DNA of 64,000 bases from Citrobacter sp. wls619 (GCF_005281345.1 NZ_SZXJ01000035.1:1-64000), one strand, 5' to 3'. Positions 28,628-37,759 are shown, counted from the first letter of the stretch. Numbers and translations: made by a program. The notes: a model not told the origin generated them from the letters alone.

Positions 28628-28721
28628 AAAAAAAAGCCAGCAAAAGCTGGCTAAAGTAATACTGGAAGCAATGTGAGCAATGTCGTGCTTTCAGGTTCTC
28701 CGTAGGGGTTCCCCTGAACGC
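28628..28721 (-). ncRNA. ryhB: Iron-responsive small RNA RyhB
   Basis: Hfq-dependent sRNA that shuts down mRNAs for iron-containing proteins when iron is scarce. The conserved core GAGAACCTGAAAGCACGACA and the following TTGCTCACATTGCTTCCAGT are present on the minus strand, followed by the terminator stem AGCCAGCTTTTGCTGGCTTT with a T run. The 5' end (GCGTTCAGGGGAACCCC) differs from E. coli and can form its own stem. The terminator loop also differs. Location between yhhX and yhhY is as in E. coli. Ends are estimated by alignment from memory, length about 94 nt. Confidence 0.93.
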
Positions 28722-28727
28722 AGAGCA

Positions 28728-28743
28728 ATAATAATCATTCTCA
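28728..28743 (-). promoter_or_regulatory. Fur box and -10 of ryhB
   Basis: On the minus strand TGAGAATGATTATTA (28729-28743) matches the Fur 7-1-7 motif at 13 of 15 positions and overlaps a TATTAT -10 (28728-28733) placed 6 nt before the predicted start at 28721. Iron-loaded Fur should block ryhB here. Confidence 0.85.
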
Positions 28744-28841
28744 TTCGCACTTGTCTACTTCTTTTTGCAAAAAAATGCAGTTGACGGAATTTTCTTTCTC
28801 AGCGAGTGTAAATACACAATTACCCCTGTAGGAGATAAGGA

Positions 28842-29330
28842 ATGAGTGAGATAGTGATACGCCACGCTGAACCAAAAGATTACGACGCCATTCGTCAGAT
28901 CCATGCGCAGCCGGAGGTGTACCACAACACGCTACAGGTTCCTCATCCTTCCATGGAGATGTGGCAAGTGCGACTCGCCGAGCAGCCCGGCGTCAAACAG
29001 CTGGTTGCCTGCATCGATGATATCGTCGTGGGACATCTTTCCATTGCCGTCGCCCAACGCCCGCGCCGCAGCCACGTCGCTGATTTCGGTATTTGCGTTG
29101 ACGCTCGTTGGCAGAACCGCGGCGTTGCCAGCGCCCTGATTCGCACAATGATCGACATGTGCGACAACTGGCTGCGCGTCGATCGTATTGAGCTAACGGT
29201 GTTTGTTGATAATGAGCCTGCGGTCGCAGTCTATAAGAAGTACGGCTTTGAAATCGAAGGCACCGGCAAGAAATATGGCCTGCGCAACGGTGAGTACGTT
29301 GATGCTTACTTTATGGCGCGCGTGAAATAA
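28842..29330 (+). CDS. yhhY: GNAT-family L-amino acid N-acetyltransferase
   Basis: GNAT acetyltransferase. The E. coli homologue (also named AaaT) has been described as acetylating certain amino acids such as phenylalanine and methionine; this specificity is transferred by homology. The 162 residues form one GNAT domain, with the acetyl-CoA loop region VDARWQNRGVASALIRTMID (about 88-107) and the C-terminal YKKYGFEIEGTGKKYGLRNG motif (about 128-147). A strong AGGAGATAAGG ribosome-binding site precedes the ATG. In K-12 it is followed by yhhZ and yrhA; here ggt follows after 63 nt. Confidence 0.94.
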   Translation: MSEIVIRHAEPKDYDAIRQIHAQPEVYHNTLQVPHPSMEMWQVRLAEQPGVKQLVACIDDIVVGHLSIAVAQRPRRSHVADFGICVDARWQNRGVASALIRTMIDMCDNWLRVDRIELTVFVDNEPAVAVYKKYGFEIEGTGKKYGLRNGEYVDAYFMARVK

Positions 29331-29357
29331 CGGGTAAGAAACCACCAGGAAGCACTC

Positions 29358-29386
29358 GCCGGGCCTGCATCAACGGCAGACCCGGC
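29358..29386. repeat. Hairpin between yhhY and ggt
   Basis: GCCGGGCCTGC and GGCAGACCCGGC form an imperfect stem between two convergent stops. Probably a shared transcription end or mRNA-stabilising structure. Confidence 0.6.
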
Positions 29387-29393
29387 AATACCA

Positions 29394-31139
29394 TCAATAT
29401 CCCGCCGTTAAATCATCCACAGAACGCGGGTCAGAAGCGCCATACAGTGCACCATCCGGTCCAACCATAATACTCTGCGTGCTGCCCATTGCTTCTTTCA
29501 GCACCACTTTCTGCCCTTTCTGCTCCAGCAGCTTGACGGTGTCCGGGCTAAAACCTTTTTCAACGCGCAGTTCATCCGGCAACCACTGATGGTGGAAGCG
29601 CGGCGCGTTGGTCGCTTCAGCGACGTTCATCCCAAAATCAATGCTGTTAACCACCATTTGCAGTACGGTAGTGATAATTCGGCTTCCACCTGGGCTACCG
29701 GTCACCAGCCAGGTTTTCCCGTCTTTAACCACAATCGTCGGCGACATCGACGACAACGGACGCTTCTTCGGCCCAACCGCGTTGGCATCGCCGCCCACCA
29801 GCCCATAAACGTTCGGCACGCCCGGCTTGGCGGAGAAATCATCCATCTCATTATTGAGCAGAATACCGGTGTTACCCGCCACGATGCCGGTTCCGAAGGT
29901 GGTATTCAGGGTATAGGTCACCGCCACGGCATTGCCGTCTTTATCCACCACCGAGAAGTGAGTGGTCTGGTTGCTTTCATAGGGAGCAAGTTTGCCAGGC
30001 TTGATTTGGCTGGAAGGCTTCGCTTTGTTGATATCAATCTGATCGGCAAGCGATTTAGCATAAGCTTTGTTGGTCAGCGCCTGCCACGGCACTTTCACAA
30101 AATCCGGGTCGCCAAGATATTCGGAACGGTCGGCATAGGCATATTTTTCTGCTTCAGCCATGACCTGCATGGCATCGGCGCTGCCAAAGCCGTACTTTTT
30201 CATATCGAAGTTTTCGAGAATGTTGAGGATCTGCACGATATGAATCCCCCCGGAAGATGGCGGCGGCATCGAGAAGACCTGATAACCACGGTAGTCACCG
30301 CTGATTGGCGCACGCTCTACGGCTTTGTAGTCAGCTAAGTCCGCTTTGGTGATCAGCCCGCCGTTATTTTTCATCTCCTCGGCTATCTGATCGGCAATCG
30401 CCCCTTTATAAAACGCATCAGGGCCATTCTCGGCAATCATCTCCAGGCTTTTTGCCAGGTTCTTCTGTACCAGCTTATCGCCCTTTTTCAGCGGCTCGCC
30501 ATCTTTCCAGAAAATGGCTTTGCTATTTTCGTGGTTGGGGAGCACTTCGCTGCCGTAGGTTTTCAAATCGTCGGCCAGCGCGTCGTTAACCACAAAGCCT
30601 TCTTCCGCCAGCTTCATTGCCGGGCGCACCACTTTGTTCAGCGGCAGCGTGCCGTATTTCTCCAGCGCCAGCGAGAAACCCGCCACGGTACCCGGCGTAC
30701 CGGAAGCCAGATGCGACGTCAGTGACTTTTTCGCATCGGCGTTACCCTGTTCATCAAGGAACATATCGCGAGTCGCGCCAGCTGGCGCCATTTCACGGAA
30801 ATCAATTGCTGTCGTCTTCCCATCTTTGGTGCGCAGCATCATAAAGCCGCCCCCCCCCAGGTTACCCGCCTGTGGATGCGTCACCGCCAGCGCATAACCA
30901 ACGGCGACGGCAGCATCGACGGCATTACCGCCCTGTCTGAGAATATCGACCCCAACCTGCGTGGCCAGCGCATCCACGGACGCCACCATCCCCTGCTGCG
31001 CACGCACAGGATGGAACACATCTTCTTCAACACCGTAGGATACCGGTGGCGGCGCAGCCGGTGCTGCCGCAACGCTAAAACAACTTCCTGAGAGCAGAGC
31101 AGCAATGGCTACCCGGCGTAAAAACGTCGGTTTTATCAT
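29394..31139 (-). CDS. ggt: Gamma-glutamyltranspeptidase precursor
   Basis: Periplasmic N-terminal nucleophile hydrolase that cleaves glutathione and other gamma-glutamyl compounds. The 581-residue precursor (580 in E. coli) starts with a signal peptide ending near ALAA-type residues 24-26. It is cut by itself into large and small subunits before the nucleophile Thr in NQTTHFSVVDKDGNAV (about Thr392). The glycine motif TGSPGGSRIITTVLQMVVNS (about 483-502) and AGNLGGGGFMMLRTKDG near 94-110 are conserved. A run of nine G (C at 30850-30858) encodes part of the LGGGGF motif and is a possible slippage point. Confidence 0.97.
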   Translation of the reverse strand: MIKPTFLRRVAIAALLSGSCFSVAAAPAAPPPVSYGVEEDVFHPVRAQQGMVASVDALATQVGVDILRQGGNAVDAAVAVGYALAVTHPQAGNLGGGGFMMLRTKDGKTTAIDFREMAPAGATRDMFLDEQGNADAKKSLTSHLASGTPGTVAGFSLALEKYGTLPLNKVVRPAMKLAEEGFVVNDALADDLKTYGSEVLPNHENSKAIFWKDGEPLKKGDKLVQKNLAKSLEMIAENGPDAFYKGAIADQIAEEMKNNGGLITKADLADYKAVERAPISGDYRGYQVFSMPPPSSGGIHIVQILNILENFDMKKYGFGSADAMQVMAEAEKYAYADRSEYLGDPDFVKVPWQALTNKAYAKSLADQIDINKAKPSSQIKPGKLAPYESNQTTHFSVVDKDGNAVAVTYTLNTTFGTGIVAGNTGILLNNEMDDFSAKPGVPNVYGLVGGDANAVGPKKRPLSSMSPTIVVKDGKTWLVTGSPGGSRIITTVLQMVVNSIDFGMNVAEATNAPRFHHQWLPDELRVEKGFSPDTVKLLEQKGQKVVLKEAMGSTQSIMVGPDGALYGASDPRSVDDLTAGY

Positions 31140-31256
31140 CGTTATTCTCCAGATTTATGGGGTCGGCCCCCACTAAGCCTGGTGCATAACTCTGAAATAA
31201 TCATCGTAACGGCGAGAAAGGAGTAAACTTAAACGATCCCCGAGAGGAGAAAAGCG

Positions 31257-31700
31257 ATGAAACGACTCTTACTTTTAGCCATGCTATTGCCGTTTGCAGG
31301 CTTTGCACAGCCAATCAACACCATGAATAACCCGAATCAACCCGGTTATCAGATCCCGAGTCAACAGCGTATGCAAACACAAATGCAAACGCAGCAAATT
31401 CAACAGAAAGGAATGCTCAACCAGCAGTTGCAAACGCAGACACGCATGCAGCAACAGCATATGGAAAACCAGATCAACACCAACTCCCAGCGAGTACGTC
31501 AGTCTCAGCCAGGTGAGTTGAATTCCGGTCAGCAGCAAATGCTGCCCAACAACAATGGCGGGATGTTAAACGGAACGCATAACCCGGACAACTCGCTGAA
31601 TAAACAGCAACAGATGCTCCCGGAAAAAAAGAATGGCGACATGCTAAAACCGTCCAGCACGCCGCAACCTAACGTTCCGTTAAAAACGCTTGGACCTTAA
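31257..31700 (+). CDS. yhhA: Exported Gln/Met/Asn-rich protein YhhA (DUF2756)
   Basis: Small secreted protein of unknown function in the DUF2756 family, 147 residues (146 in E. coli). The N-terminus is a clear signal peptide ([19 protein letters not shown]), probably cleaved after about residue 17. The mature part is very rich in Gln, Asn, Met and Thr and low in hydrophobic residues; the region 38-75 is made of QMQTQQ-like repeats. This suggests an extended or disordered periplasmic protein. The RBS is GAGAGGAG. It overlaps the convergent ugpQ end by 4 nt and is divergent from ggt. Confidence 0.9.
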   Translation: MKRLLLLAMLLPFAGFAQPINTMNNPNQPGYQIPSQQRMQTQMQTQQIQQKGMLNQQLQTQTRMQQQHMENQINTNSQRVRQSQPGELNSGQQQMLPNNNGGMLNGTHNPDNSLNKQQQMLPEKKNGDMLKPSSTPQPNVPLKTLGP

Positions 31701-32440
31701 CAGGGCTGGAAATCCGGCCCGATGACATCAATCGCATCGGTACAAATGCAGTCTACTCCCCAGCGTAGCAGTTCTGCCGCGCGCTGGGGTCGGTTGACGG
31801 TATACACCAGAATCCGCAGCCCCGCATCGCGCAACGCATCCACCCGCGCCTCATCCAGCAGCTTATGATTAAGATGAATAGAGACGCAACCCAACCGGGT
31901 GGTGAGCTCTCGCCAGTCTTCGCGCCACTCATCAAGCAGCAAACCACGCGGCAGCTCAGGCACCACCTGCTGCGCTGCTTCAAGCGCATCAATTTCAAAA
32001 GATGACAGCAGCGGCGGCGTCATTCCCGACCACAGTTCACGCGCAGTCAGTGCCACGGCTTTGCCGGTCAGCGTCCCGGTTCCGGTGGTCGGTTTGATTT
32101 CAATATTCGCCATCATGCCATGCAGGCGGCAGCGCTCGGCCACCTGGGAGAGCAGCGGCAATGGCTCGCCTTTAAACTCACCGCTAAACCAGCCGCCGGC
32201 ATCAACACGCAGAAGATCCTGCCAGTTCAGTTCACCCGCCACGCCCCAGCCGTTGCTGGTACGTTCCAGATTGTCGTCATGCAGCAGAAAGATCTCACCG
32301 TCTTTCGACAATTTGGCATCGAATTCAATCATGGTGTGACCGTATCGCGCCCCCACGTCAATCGCCGCCAGGGTATTTTCCGGTGCCAGCTTACCGCCGC
32401 CACGATGGGCGACAATATGGGGATAAGGCCAGTTACTCAT
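31697..32440 (-). CDS. ugpQ: Glycerophosphodiester phosphodiesterase, cytoplasmic
   Basis: Cytoplasmic GDPD that hydrolyses glycerophosphodiesters to glycerol-3-phosphate and the alcohol, acting on substrates as they are taken up by UgpBAEC. It has 247 residues, as in E. coli. The family motif [20 protein letters not shown] (about 12-31) contains the catalytic His and metal-binding Glu. [22 protein letters not shown] follows with the second catalytic His. It has no signal peptide. Its start overlaps the ugpC stop by 4 nt, making it the last gene of ugpBAECQ. Confidence 0.96.
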   Translation of the reverse strand: MSNWPYPHIVAHRGGGKLAPENTLAAIDVGARYGHTMIEFDAKLSKDGEIFLLHDDNLERTSNGWGVAGELNWQDLLRVDAGGWFSGEFKGEPLPLLSQVAERCRLHGMMANIEIKPTTGTGTLTGKAVALTARELWSGMTPPLLSSFEIDALEAAQQVVPELPRGLLLDEWREDWRELTTRLGCVSIHLNHKLLDEARVDALRDAGLRILVYTVNRPQRAAELLRWGVDCICTDAIDVIGPDFQPC

Positions 32441-33507
32441 ACGCGTTGTCCTGTTTCGCCATCAAAGAGATGCAAATGATTTTCTGGCAGATGCAGCCAT
32501 AGCGTGCTGCCTGCCGTCGGGCGATGCTGATGCGCCAGTCGCACCACCAGCTTTTGCTCACCCCAACGTCCGTGCGCCAGGTTATCTGCGCCCAGCATTT
32601 CCAGCGTATCTAACACCAGCGGCACGCCGCCTTCGGCCTGCGAGCTTAGCGCAATATGCTCCGGGCGGATACCCAGCGTCATGTTACGCCCACCAGATTC
32701 CCTGGCGCTTCTGCCGATCGGCAATGTCATACCGCCCTCCAGCTCAAAATGGGTGCCAGAAGCGCTAACGTACCCATCCAGCAGGTTCATCGCCGGGCTA
32801 CCGATAAAGCTTGCCACAAAGCGACTGGCGGGTTTTTCGTAGACTTCCACTGGCGTGCCAATCTGTTCAGCAATGCCCTTGTTCATCACCAGCACACGCT
32901 GGGCCAGCGTCATCGCCTCAACCTGATCGTGTGTGACGTACAACGAGGTGGTTTTCAGTCGGCGATGCAGATGTTGTAACTCAAGACGCATCTGCACACG
33001 CAGCTTGGCATCGAGGTTAGAAAGCGGTTCATCAAACAGGAATACCGCCGGATCACGAACAATCGCCCGCCCCATCGCCACACGCTGACGCTGGCCGCCA
33101 GAAAGCTCGCGCGGACGGCGTTTGAGCAGTTCGCCCAGTTCAAGAATACGCGCCGCCTCTTTCACCCGTTCGGCAATATGCTCCTTGCCCATTCCCCGAA
33201 TCTTCAATCCCCAGGCCATGTTTTCTTCCACGCTCATATGCGGGTAGAGTGCATAGTTCTGGAACACCATCGCAATGCCACGATCTTTCGGTTCCATTTC
33301 GGTGACGCGCTTATTATCAATCCAGATGTCGCCGCCGCTCACCCGCTCCAGGCCGGCGACCATCCGCAGTAGCGTAGACTTTCCGCAACCGGATGGGCCT
33401 ACCATCACAATGAATTCCCCGTCCGCGACGTCCAGCGTCAGCGGTTTAATCACCTGGGTTTTGCCGTCCCAGCTTTTGGTTACTGCCTGTAGTTTTAAAC
33501 CAGCCAT
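32437..33507 (-). CDS. ugpC: sn-Glycerol-3-phosphate ABC importer, ATPase
   Basis: ATPase of the Ugp importer, related to MalK. Starting at [15 protein letters not shown] it has 356 residues, as in E. coli; a start four codons upstream is open but would overlap ugpE. Walker [10 protein letters not shown] (about 37-45), the Q-loop in [20 protein letters not shown], the signature [19 protein letters not shown] (about 133-151) and Walker [13 protein letters not shown] are intact. The C-terminal OB-like regulatory domain (about 235-356) is of the MalK type. It follows ugpE after 1 nt. Confidence 0.96.
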   Translation of the reverse strand: MAGLKLQAVTKSWDGKTQVIKPLTLDVADGEFIVMVGPSGCGKSTLLRMVAGLERVSGGDIWIDNKRVTEMEPKDRGIAMVFQNYALYPHMSVEENMAWGLKIRGMGKEHIAERVKEAARILELGELLKRRPRELSGGQRQRVAMGRAIVRDPAVFLFDEPLSNLDAKLRVQMRLELQHLHRRLKTTSLYVTHDQVEAMTLAQRVLVMNKGIAEQIGTPVEVYEKPASRFVASFIGSPAMNLLDGYVSASGTHFELEGGMTLPIGRSARESGGRNMTLGIRPEHIALSSQAEGGVPLVLDTLEMLGADNLAHGRWGEQKLVVRLAHQHRPTAGSTLWLHLPENHLHLFDGETGQRV

Positions 33508-33508
33508 T

Positions 33509-34354
33509 TTATTTCTCACTGTCCACTAAACCACGCACAAACGCGCGCTGCATGGCTAACACGATGATTACCGGAGGGATGAGCGTCAGCAGCATGGCTG
33601 CCATTACCTGATTCCACTGTGTGGTGCCTTCACCGGTGGCAATCATGCCTTTGATGCCTGCTACGGCGGTGCCCAGGTTAACGTCGGTAATAATTAGCAA
33701 CGGCCACAGATACTGGTTCCAGCCGTAGATGAAGGTGATGACGAACAGCGCCGCCAGATTGGTTTTCGACAGCGGCAGCACGATATCGCGGAAAAAACGC
33801 ATCGGCGACGCACCGTCAATTCGCGCCGCTTCAACCAGTTCATCTGGTAGCGTCATAAAGAACTGACGGAACAGGAAGGTGGCGGTAGCCGATGCCATCA
33901 GCGGCAACGTCAAACCCGCATAACTGTCGAGCATCTTCAGATTGGCGATCACCTCCACCGTCGGGAAGATACGCACCTCCACCGGCAGCATCAGGGTGAT
34001 AAAAATCATCCAGAAGAACAGGTTACGCAGAGGAAAGCGAAACCAGACAATGGCGAATGCGGAGAGCATCGAGACGGTGATTTTTCCCACCGTAATACTG
34101 AATGCCATGATGAAACTGTTGAGCATCATCAGCCAGAACGGTGCGCTATTCACCCCCACACCATTGACCCAGATGTATTTCATGTTTTCCAGCAGTTGTG
34201 TGCCGGGCACCAGCGTCATCGGCGTTTCAAACACCGCTTTGTTATCCAGCGTCGCCGCAACAAACGCGACGTACAGCGGAAACAGGATCACCATGATCCC
34301 CAGAATCAACATGGTATGGCTGAATATTGTCAGCCCGCGACGATTCTCTATCAT
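33509..34354 (-). CDS. ugpE: sn-Glycerol-3-phosphate ABC importer, permease UgpE
   Basis: Inner-membrane permease subunit. The 281 residues span about six helices. The cytoplasmic loop [20 protein letters not shown] (about 186-205) is the EAA motif that contacts UgpC. It is the MalG-like partner of UgpA. The start overlaps the ugpA stop by 4 nt (ATGA), indicating coupled translation. Confidence 0.96.
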   Translation of the reverse strand: MIENRRGLTIFSHTMLILGIMVILFPLYVAFVAATLDNKAVFETPMTLVPGTQLLENMKYIWVNGVGVNSAPFWLMMLNSFIMAFSITVGKITVSMLSAFAIVWFRFPLRNLFFWMIFITLMLPVEVRIFPTVEVIANLKMLDSYAGLTLPLMASATATFLFRQFFMTLPDELVEAARIDGASPMRFFRDIVLPLSKTNLAALFVITFIYGWNQYLWPLLIITDVNLGTAVAGIKGMIATGEGTTQWNQVMAAMLLTLIPPVIIVLAMQRAFVRGLVDSEK

Positions 34355-35238
34355 TGGTAACGCACCTTACTTTCCACATAGCGGAACTGCACCACCGTCA
34401 AAATAATGACGAGGAACATCAGCACCACCGACTGCGCGGCTGATGCGGAGAGATCCAGTCCGACAAAACCTTCACGATAGATTTTATAAATTAGCGTGGT
34501 GGTAGCCTGCACCGGCCCACCCGCTGTCGCAGCATCGATCACCGGGAAGGTGTCAAAGAAGGCGTAAACCAGGTTCACCACCAGCAGAAAAAAGCTAACC
34601 GGCGCAATCAGCGGCAGCGCCAGCTTAAAGAAGCGGCGAATCGGCCCTGCGCCATCAATTGCAGCCGCTTCGATCAGTGAACGCGGGATCGACTGCAGTG
34701 CGGCAAAGAAAAACAGGAAGTTGTAACTAATCTGCTTCCAGACCGATGCAAACACCACCAGAAACATCGCCTGACCGCTGTTTTGCGCATGGTTCCAGTC
34801 ATAGCCAAATTCACCGAGAAAATGGGTAATCAGTCCGCGTCCTGGGTTAAACAGGAAGATCCACAATACGGCTGCGACGGCAGGCGCAACGGCGTAGGGC
34901 AACAGCATCAGCGTTTGATAAAAACGGCTGCCGCGTACCACATAATTCACCAACGCGGCAAAAAATAACGACACCAACAGGCCGCTTACCGTAACCAACG
35001 AGCTGAACTTGATAGTGGTCCAGAACGAATCAAGGTAGTACGGGTCATGGAACAGTGCGACAAAGTTTTCCAGTCCGACAAACTGGCTGGAAAGACCAAA
35101 GGGATCAACGCTTTGCAGTGAGTACCACAGCGCTTCACCGGCAGGCCAGATAAAGAAAATAACGGTGATAACCAACTGCGGGGCAACCAGTAGATAGGGA
35201 AGCCAACGCGAACGGAACACCGGACGGGATGAGGACAT
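34351..35238 (-). CDS. ugpA: sn-Glycerol-3-phosphate ABC importer, permease UgpA
   Basis: Inner-membrane permease subunit, partner of UgpE. With the start at [17 protein letters not shown] it has 295 residues, as in E. coli. An upstream in-frame start would add 13 residues read from REP sequence and is rejected. It has about six transmembrane helices and the EAA loop [21 protein letters not shown] (about 200-220). A BIME in the 114-nt gap separates it from ugpB, which is commonly needed in larger amounts. Confidence 0.96.
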   Translation of the reverse strand: MSSSRPVFRSRWLPYLLVAPQLVITVIFFIWPAGEALWYSLQSVDPFGLSSQFVGLENFVALFHDPYYLDSFWTTIKFSSLVTVSGLLVSLFFAALVNYVVRGSRFYQTLMLLPYAVAPAVAAVLWIFLFNPGRGLITHFLGEFGYDWNHAQNSGQAMFLVVFASVWKQISYNFLFFFAALQSIPRSLIEAAAIDGAGPIRRFFKLALPLIAPVSFFLLVVNLVYAFFDTFPVIDAATAGGPVQATTTLIYKIYREGFVGLDLSASAAQSVVLMFLVIILTVVQFRYVESKVRYQ

Positions 35239-35259
35239 GTAGGTTTTTTTCCTGGAAGG

Positions 35260-35343
35260 TGCCGGATGGCGGTGCAAGCACCTTATCCGGCCTACAAACT
35301 ACGCGTATTTGTAGGCCGGGTAAGGCAGAGCCGCCATCAGGCA
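35260..35343. repeat. BIME between ugpB and ugpA
   Basis: Facing REP units GTGCCGGATGGCGG with CCTTATCCGGCCTAC, then GTAGGCCGGGTAAGG with CCGCCATCAGGC. It lies inside the operon and may stabilise the upstream ugpB message, giving more binding protein than membrane subunits. Confidence 0.85.
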
Positions 35344-35352
35344 CTTATACAC

Positions 35353-36669
35353 TTAAGACTTGGTCGATTGCTCAAAGCGGCGCAGTAACTGGTTGCCACG
35401 TTCAACGGCGGCATCCAGCGCCTGCTGCGGGGTTTTCTTCCCGGTCCAGACGCTTTCCAGCTCTTCATCCACGATGGTGCGGATCTGTGGCATGTTGCCC
35501 AGACGCAGCCCTTTGGTGAACGGCAACGGCGGCTTGTTCAGCATCTGGCGGGTGGCGATATCAGCCCCAGGGTTCTTTTCATAGAAGCCCTGCTCGCGGG
35601 TCAGATCGTAGGCGGCAGTGGTGATGGGCAGATAACCGGTTTTCTGGTGCCATTCGGCAGCAATTTCAGGTTTCGCCAGGAAGTTGAGGAACTCCGCGAC
35701 GCCCTGGTAGGTTGCTTTGTCTTTACCCTGCATTACCCACAGGCTGGCCCCGCCGATAATGGCGTTCTGCGGCGCGCCCTTCACGTCGGCATCGTACGGC
35801 ATCATCCCGACACCATAGTTGAATTTAGCGTAGTGGCGGATGTCAGCCAGAGAGCCGGACGATGCTGTGGTAATCGCACAATCACCGTTGTAGAACTTCT
35901 CGGTGGATTCATCTTTACGCCCGAAATAGCTGAAATCGCCCTTTTTATTCAGCTCTTCCAGTAGCGCGATATGTTTCACCTGCTCCGGCTTGTTGAACTC
36001 CAGTACAGCATCGGTACCGTCAAAACCGTTATTTTTAGTCGCGACCGGTAATCCGTTCCAGGCGCTGAAGTTTTCAATCTGGATCCAGCCCTGCCAGCCG
36101 CTGGCATAGCCGCACTTCATGCCTGCGGCTTTCAGCTTCGCGGTGTATTCCGCCAGATCCTGCCAGGTTTTCGGCGGTTGCTCAGGATCTAAACCGGCTT
36201 TTTTGAAGGCATCTTTGTTGTAGTACAGCACCGGGGTGGAACTGTTAAACGGCTGAGAGAGCAAGTGTCCGGTTTTAGAGTCGGTGTAATAACCTGAAAC
36301 CGTCGGCACGAACTGAGACTCATCGAAGTTAATCCCGGCCTCTTTAAACACTTCGTAGACGGGTTTAATGGCTTTGGAGGCCATCATCGTGGCGGTACCG
36401 ACTTCATAGACCTGCAGCAGCGCAGGTGCATTTCCGGTACGGAAGGCGGCAATGCCTGCACTCAGGCTCTGCTCATAGTTGCCTTTGTACTGCGGAACAA
36501 TTTTGTAGTCCGGATGAGCCTCATTAAAACGTTGCGCCAGTGAATCAACTTCTTTACCCAGTTCGCCTTCCATTGAATGCCAGAACGGGATGGTGGTAAC
36601 GGCCAGTGCCTGACCTGCAAATGCCAGGCTAAGTGCCAGTCCTAAAGCTGTATGTCGTAACGATATCAT
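35353..36669 (-). CDS. ugpB: sn-Glycerol-3-phosphate-binding periplasmic protein
   Basis: Periplasmic solute-binding protein that delivers glycerol-3-phosphate and glycerophosphodiesters to UgpAE. It has 438 residues, as in E. coli. The signal peptide [20 protein letters not shown] ends in ALA at about residue 23. The rest is an SBP type 1 fold with the usual [20 protein letters not shown] start. It is the first gene of ugpBAECQ, and a Pho box lies about 60-80 nt upstream. Confidence 0.97.
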   Translation of the reverse strand: MISLRHTALGLALSLAFAGQALAVTTIPFWHSMEGELGKEVDSLAQRFNEAHPDYKIVPQYKGNYEQSLSAGIAAFRTGNAPALLQVYEVGTATMMASKAIKPVYEVFKEAGINFDESQFVPTVSGYYTDSKTGHLLSQPFNSSTPVLYYNKDAFKKAGLDPEQPPKTWQDLAEYTAKLKAAGMKCGYASGWQGWIQIENFSAWNGLPVATKNNGFDGTDAVLEFNKPEQVKHIALLEELNKKGDFSYFGRKDESTEKFYNGDCAITTASSGSLADIRHYAKFNYGVGMMPYDADVKGAPQNAIIGGASLWVMQGKDKATYQGVAEFLNFLAKPEIAAEWHQKTGYLPITTAAYDLTREQGFYEKNPGADIATRQMLNKPPLPFTKGLRLGNMPQIRTIVDEELESVWTGKKTPQQALDAAVERGNQLLRRFEQSTKS

Positions 36670-36730
36670 CGGTTATCTCTCTTGTTGTGCCGTATGCGCG
36701 ATATCACGCGTTTTATGCTCGCGGGGGTAA

Positions 36731-36751
36731 CATGACATGCTCGAATGACAG
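36731..36751 (-). promoter_or_regulatory. Pho box of the ugp operon
   Basis: On the minus strand CTGTCAT-TCGAG-CATGTCAT carries two 7-bp PhoB half-sites with roughly 11-bp spacing, 62-82 nt before the ugpB start. The E. coli ugp operon is PhoB-activated under phosphate starvation, so the same control is inferred. Confidence 0.75.
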
Positions 36752-36853
36752 AAAAATAACTTTTTTATTACAAAAAAAAGATAGTAAGGCGACAAACAGA
36801 TGGCAAGGCGGTGAAAGCGGAGTGACAGGAAAATGCGGGGTGGAGCACAACAA

Positions 36854-36880
36854 AGCCGGGGAGGTGCCTTACCCGGCCCA
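36854..36880. repeat. Short REP-like hairpin upstream of ugpB
   Basis: GCCGGGGAGGTGCCTTACCCGGC with a 6-bp outer stem. It lies 27 nt beyond the stop of the 36907-37314 gene on the same strand and may act as its 3' end. Confidence 0.6.
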
Positions 36881-36906
36881 TAAAAAGATTTGCCGTACAG
36901 ATGAGA

Positions 36907-37314
36907 TCACTCAGGTTGTGCGAACGTAAACTCCAGCGCCAGGCCCAGGATCTGCATACCATGAATGTTATCTTCCGGAGATATCGCCACCAGGCTTTCC
37001 AGAAACTTGAGTCGCCGTGACTGGGCGTTGATGATGAGTTTTCCCCGTAATGCAGGAAGCTTCAGTGAAGAGATGGGATAAACCACGCGCCCACAGACTT
37101 CCACCGGCAGCTTGCGCAAATCGACTTGCTGAAGCACGCCCACAGAGGAATACAGCAGCGCTACAGGCGTTACGGCGAGCAACGGTGAGGGACTAATACT
37201 GACGAAATCCAGCAGAAGTTCTGGACGCAGATAGTTCAGCCCATTAAACGAAACCGTGACGCCATCAATTGCGGGCATGGGCTGCACATTAGTTTGATGC
37301 AGTGAATCATTCAT
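36907..37314 (-). CDS. Hypothetical protein, 135 residues
   Basis: I do not recognise this protein, and it is not in the K-12 ugp-liv interval as I remember it. The 135-residue frame begins MNDSLHQTNVQPMPAIDGVTV. It has no signal peptide or membrane span and shows alternating hydrophobic stretches (PELLLDFVSISPSPLLAVTP, ALRGKLIINAQSRRLKFLES) consistent with a compact beta-rich or mixed domain. The ribosome-binding site is weak (TAATTG). It lies downstream of the Fur-box gene at 37430-37711, with 115 nt between, and could share its transcript. The frame is longer than others in the gap and its composition looks protein-like, so a real gene is more likely than not. Confidence 0.55.
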   Translation of the reverse strand: MNDSLHQTNVQPMPAIDGVTVSFNGLNYLRPELLLDFVSISPSPLLAVTPVALLYSSVGVLQQVDLRKLPVEVCGRVVYPISSLKLPALRGKLIINAQSRRLKFLESLVAISPEDNIHGMQILGLALEFTFAQPE

Positions 37315-37429
37315 GCAATTACCATTGATATAAAATATAAATCAAGCTATTGATTATGCAGAATATAGCGTACAAATGCTGGGACAGAACTCGCAATCCC
37401 TGAAGGTATGAATGATTGCGTTGCCAGTC

Positions 37430-37711
37430 TTACTCTCTTCGCCAGCGGCGTTCATATTCGTTCTGTAAACGCTGCTGCTCCCGCCGCTCACGGTCACGCT
37501 GGATATCCGATTTTTCATCTTCCCAGCCCGGACACACTGAACTGCTGAATACCTCGCAGGGTGAGTTGGATTGTGCTGACGGGTTGACCGGCTTTTCTTG
37601 CCATATTGCAGGATCGCGCGGATCGAAAGTTTGCTCTTTCACTGCCTGCGCACTGAATGAGCAGGCCACTAGTAGACTTCCAATCGCCATACCGGCACCT
37701 GAACGTGTCAT
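37430..37711 (-). CDS. Putative small lipoprotein under Fur-type operator
   Basis: Unrecognised 93-residue protein starting MTRSGAGMAIGSLLVACSFS. The start is chosen because CGGAGAAAGG directly precedes the ATG; a longer reading would run through the Fur-like palindrome. LVAC at residues 13-16 fits a lipobox with Cys as lipidation site, although SFSAQA could be a signal peptidase I site. The C-terminal third (about residues 64-93) is highly charged with repeated Arg and Glu and could form a coiled coil. Two further cysteines (CEVFSSSVC) could form a disulphide. The upstream palindrome suggests iron-repressed expression. No function is assigned. Confidence 0.65.
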   Translation of the reverse strand: MTRSGAGMAIGSLLVACSFSAQAVKEQTFDPRDPAIWQEKPVNPSAQSNSPCEVFSSSVCPGWEDEKSDIQRDRERREQQRLQNEYERRWRRE

Positions 37712-37730
37712 CCTTTCTCCGTGTTCATTT

Positions 37731-37759
37731 TTATTATTGATAATCATTATCAATAATAA
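37731..37759 (-). promoter_or_regulatory. Perfect Fur-type palindrome
   Basis: A 29-bp sequence with 14-bp perfect inverted arms around one central base. Its core TGATAATCATTATCA (37738-37752) matches the Fur 7-1-7 consensus at every fixed position. It lies 20-48 nt before the start of the small gene at 37430-37711 and beyond the liv terminator, so it belongs to the downstream gene. Confidence 0.8.

Noticed and set aside
28440-28643. 67-codon frame on the minus strand across the REP next to ryhB
   Set aside because: It starts inside the ryhB terminator, runs through a REP and has no start signal. The DNA segment is reported as a finding, but not as a gene.
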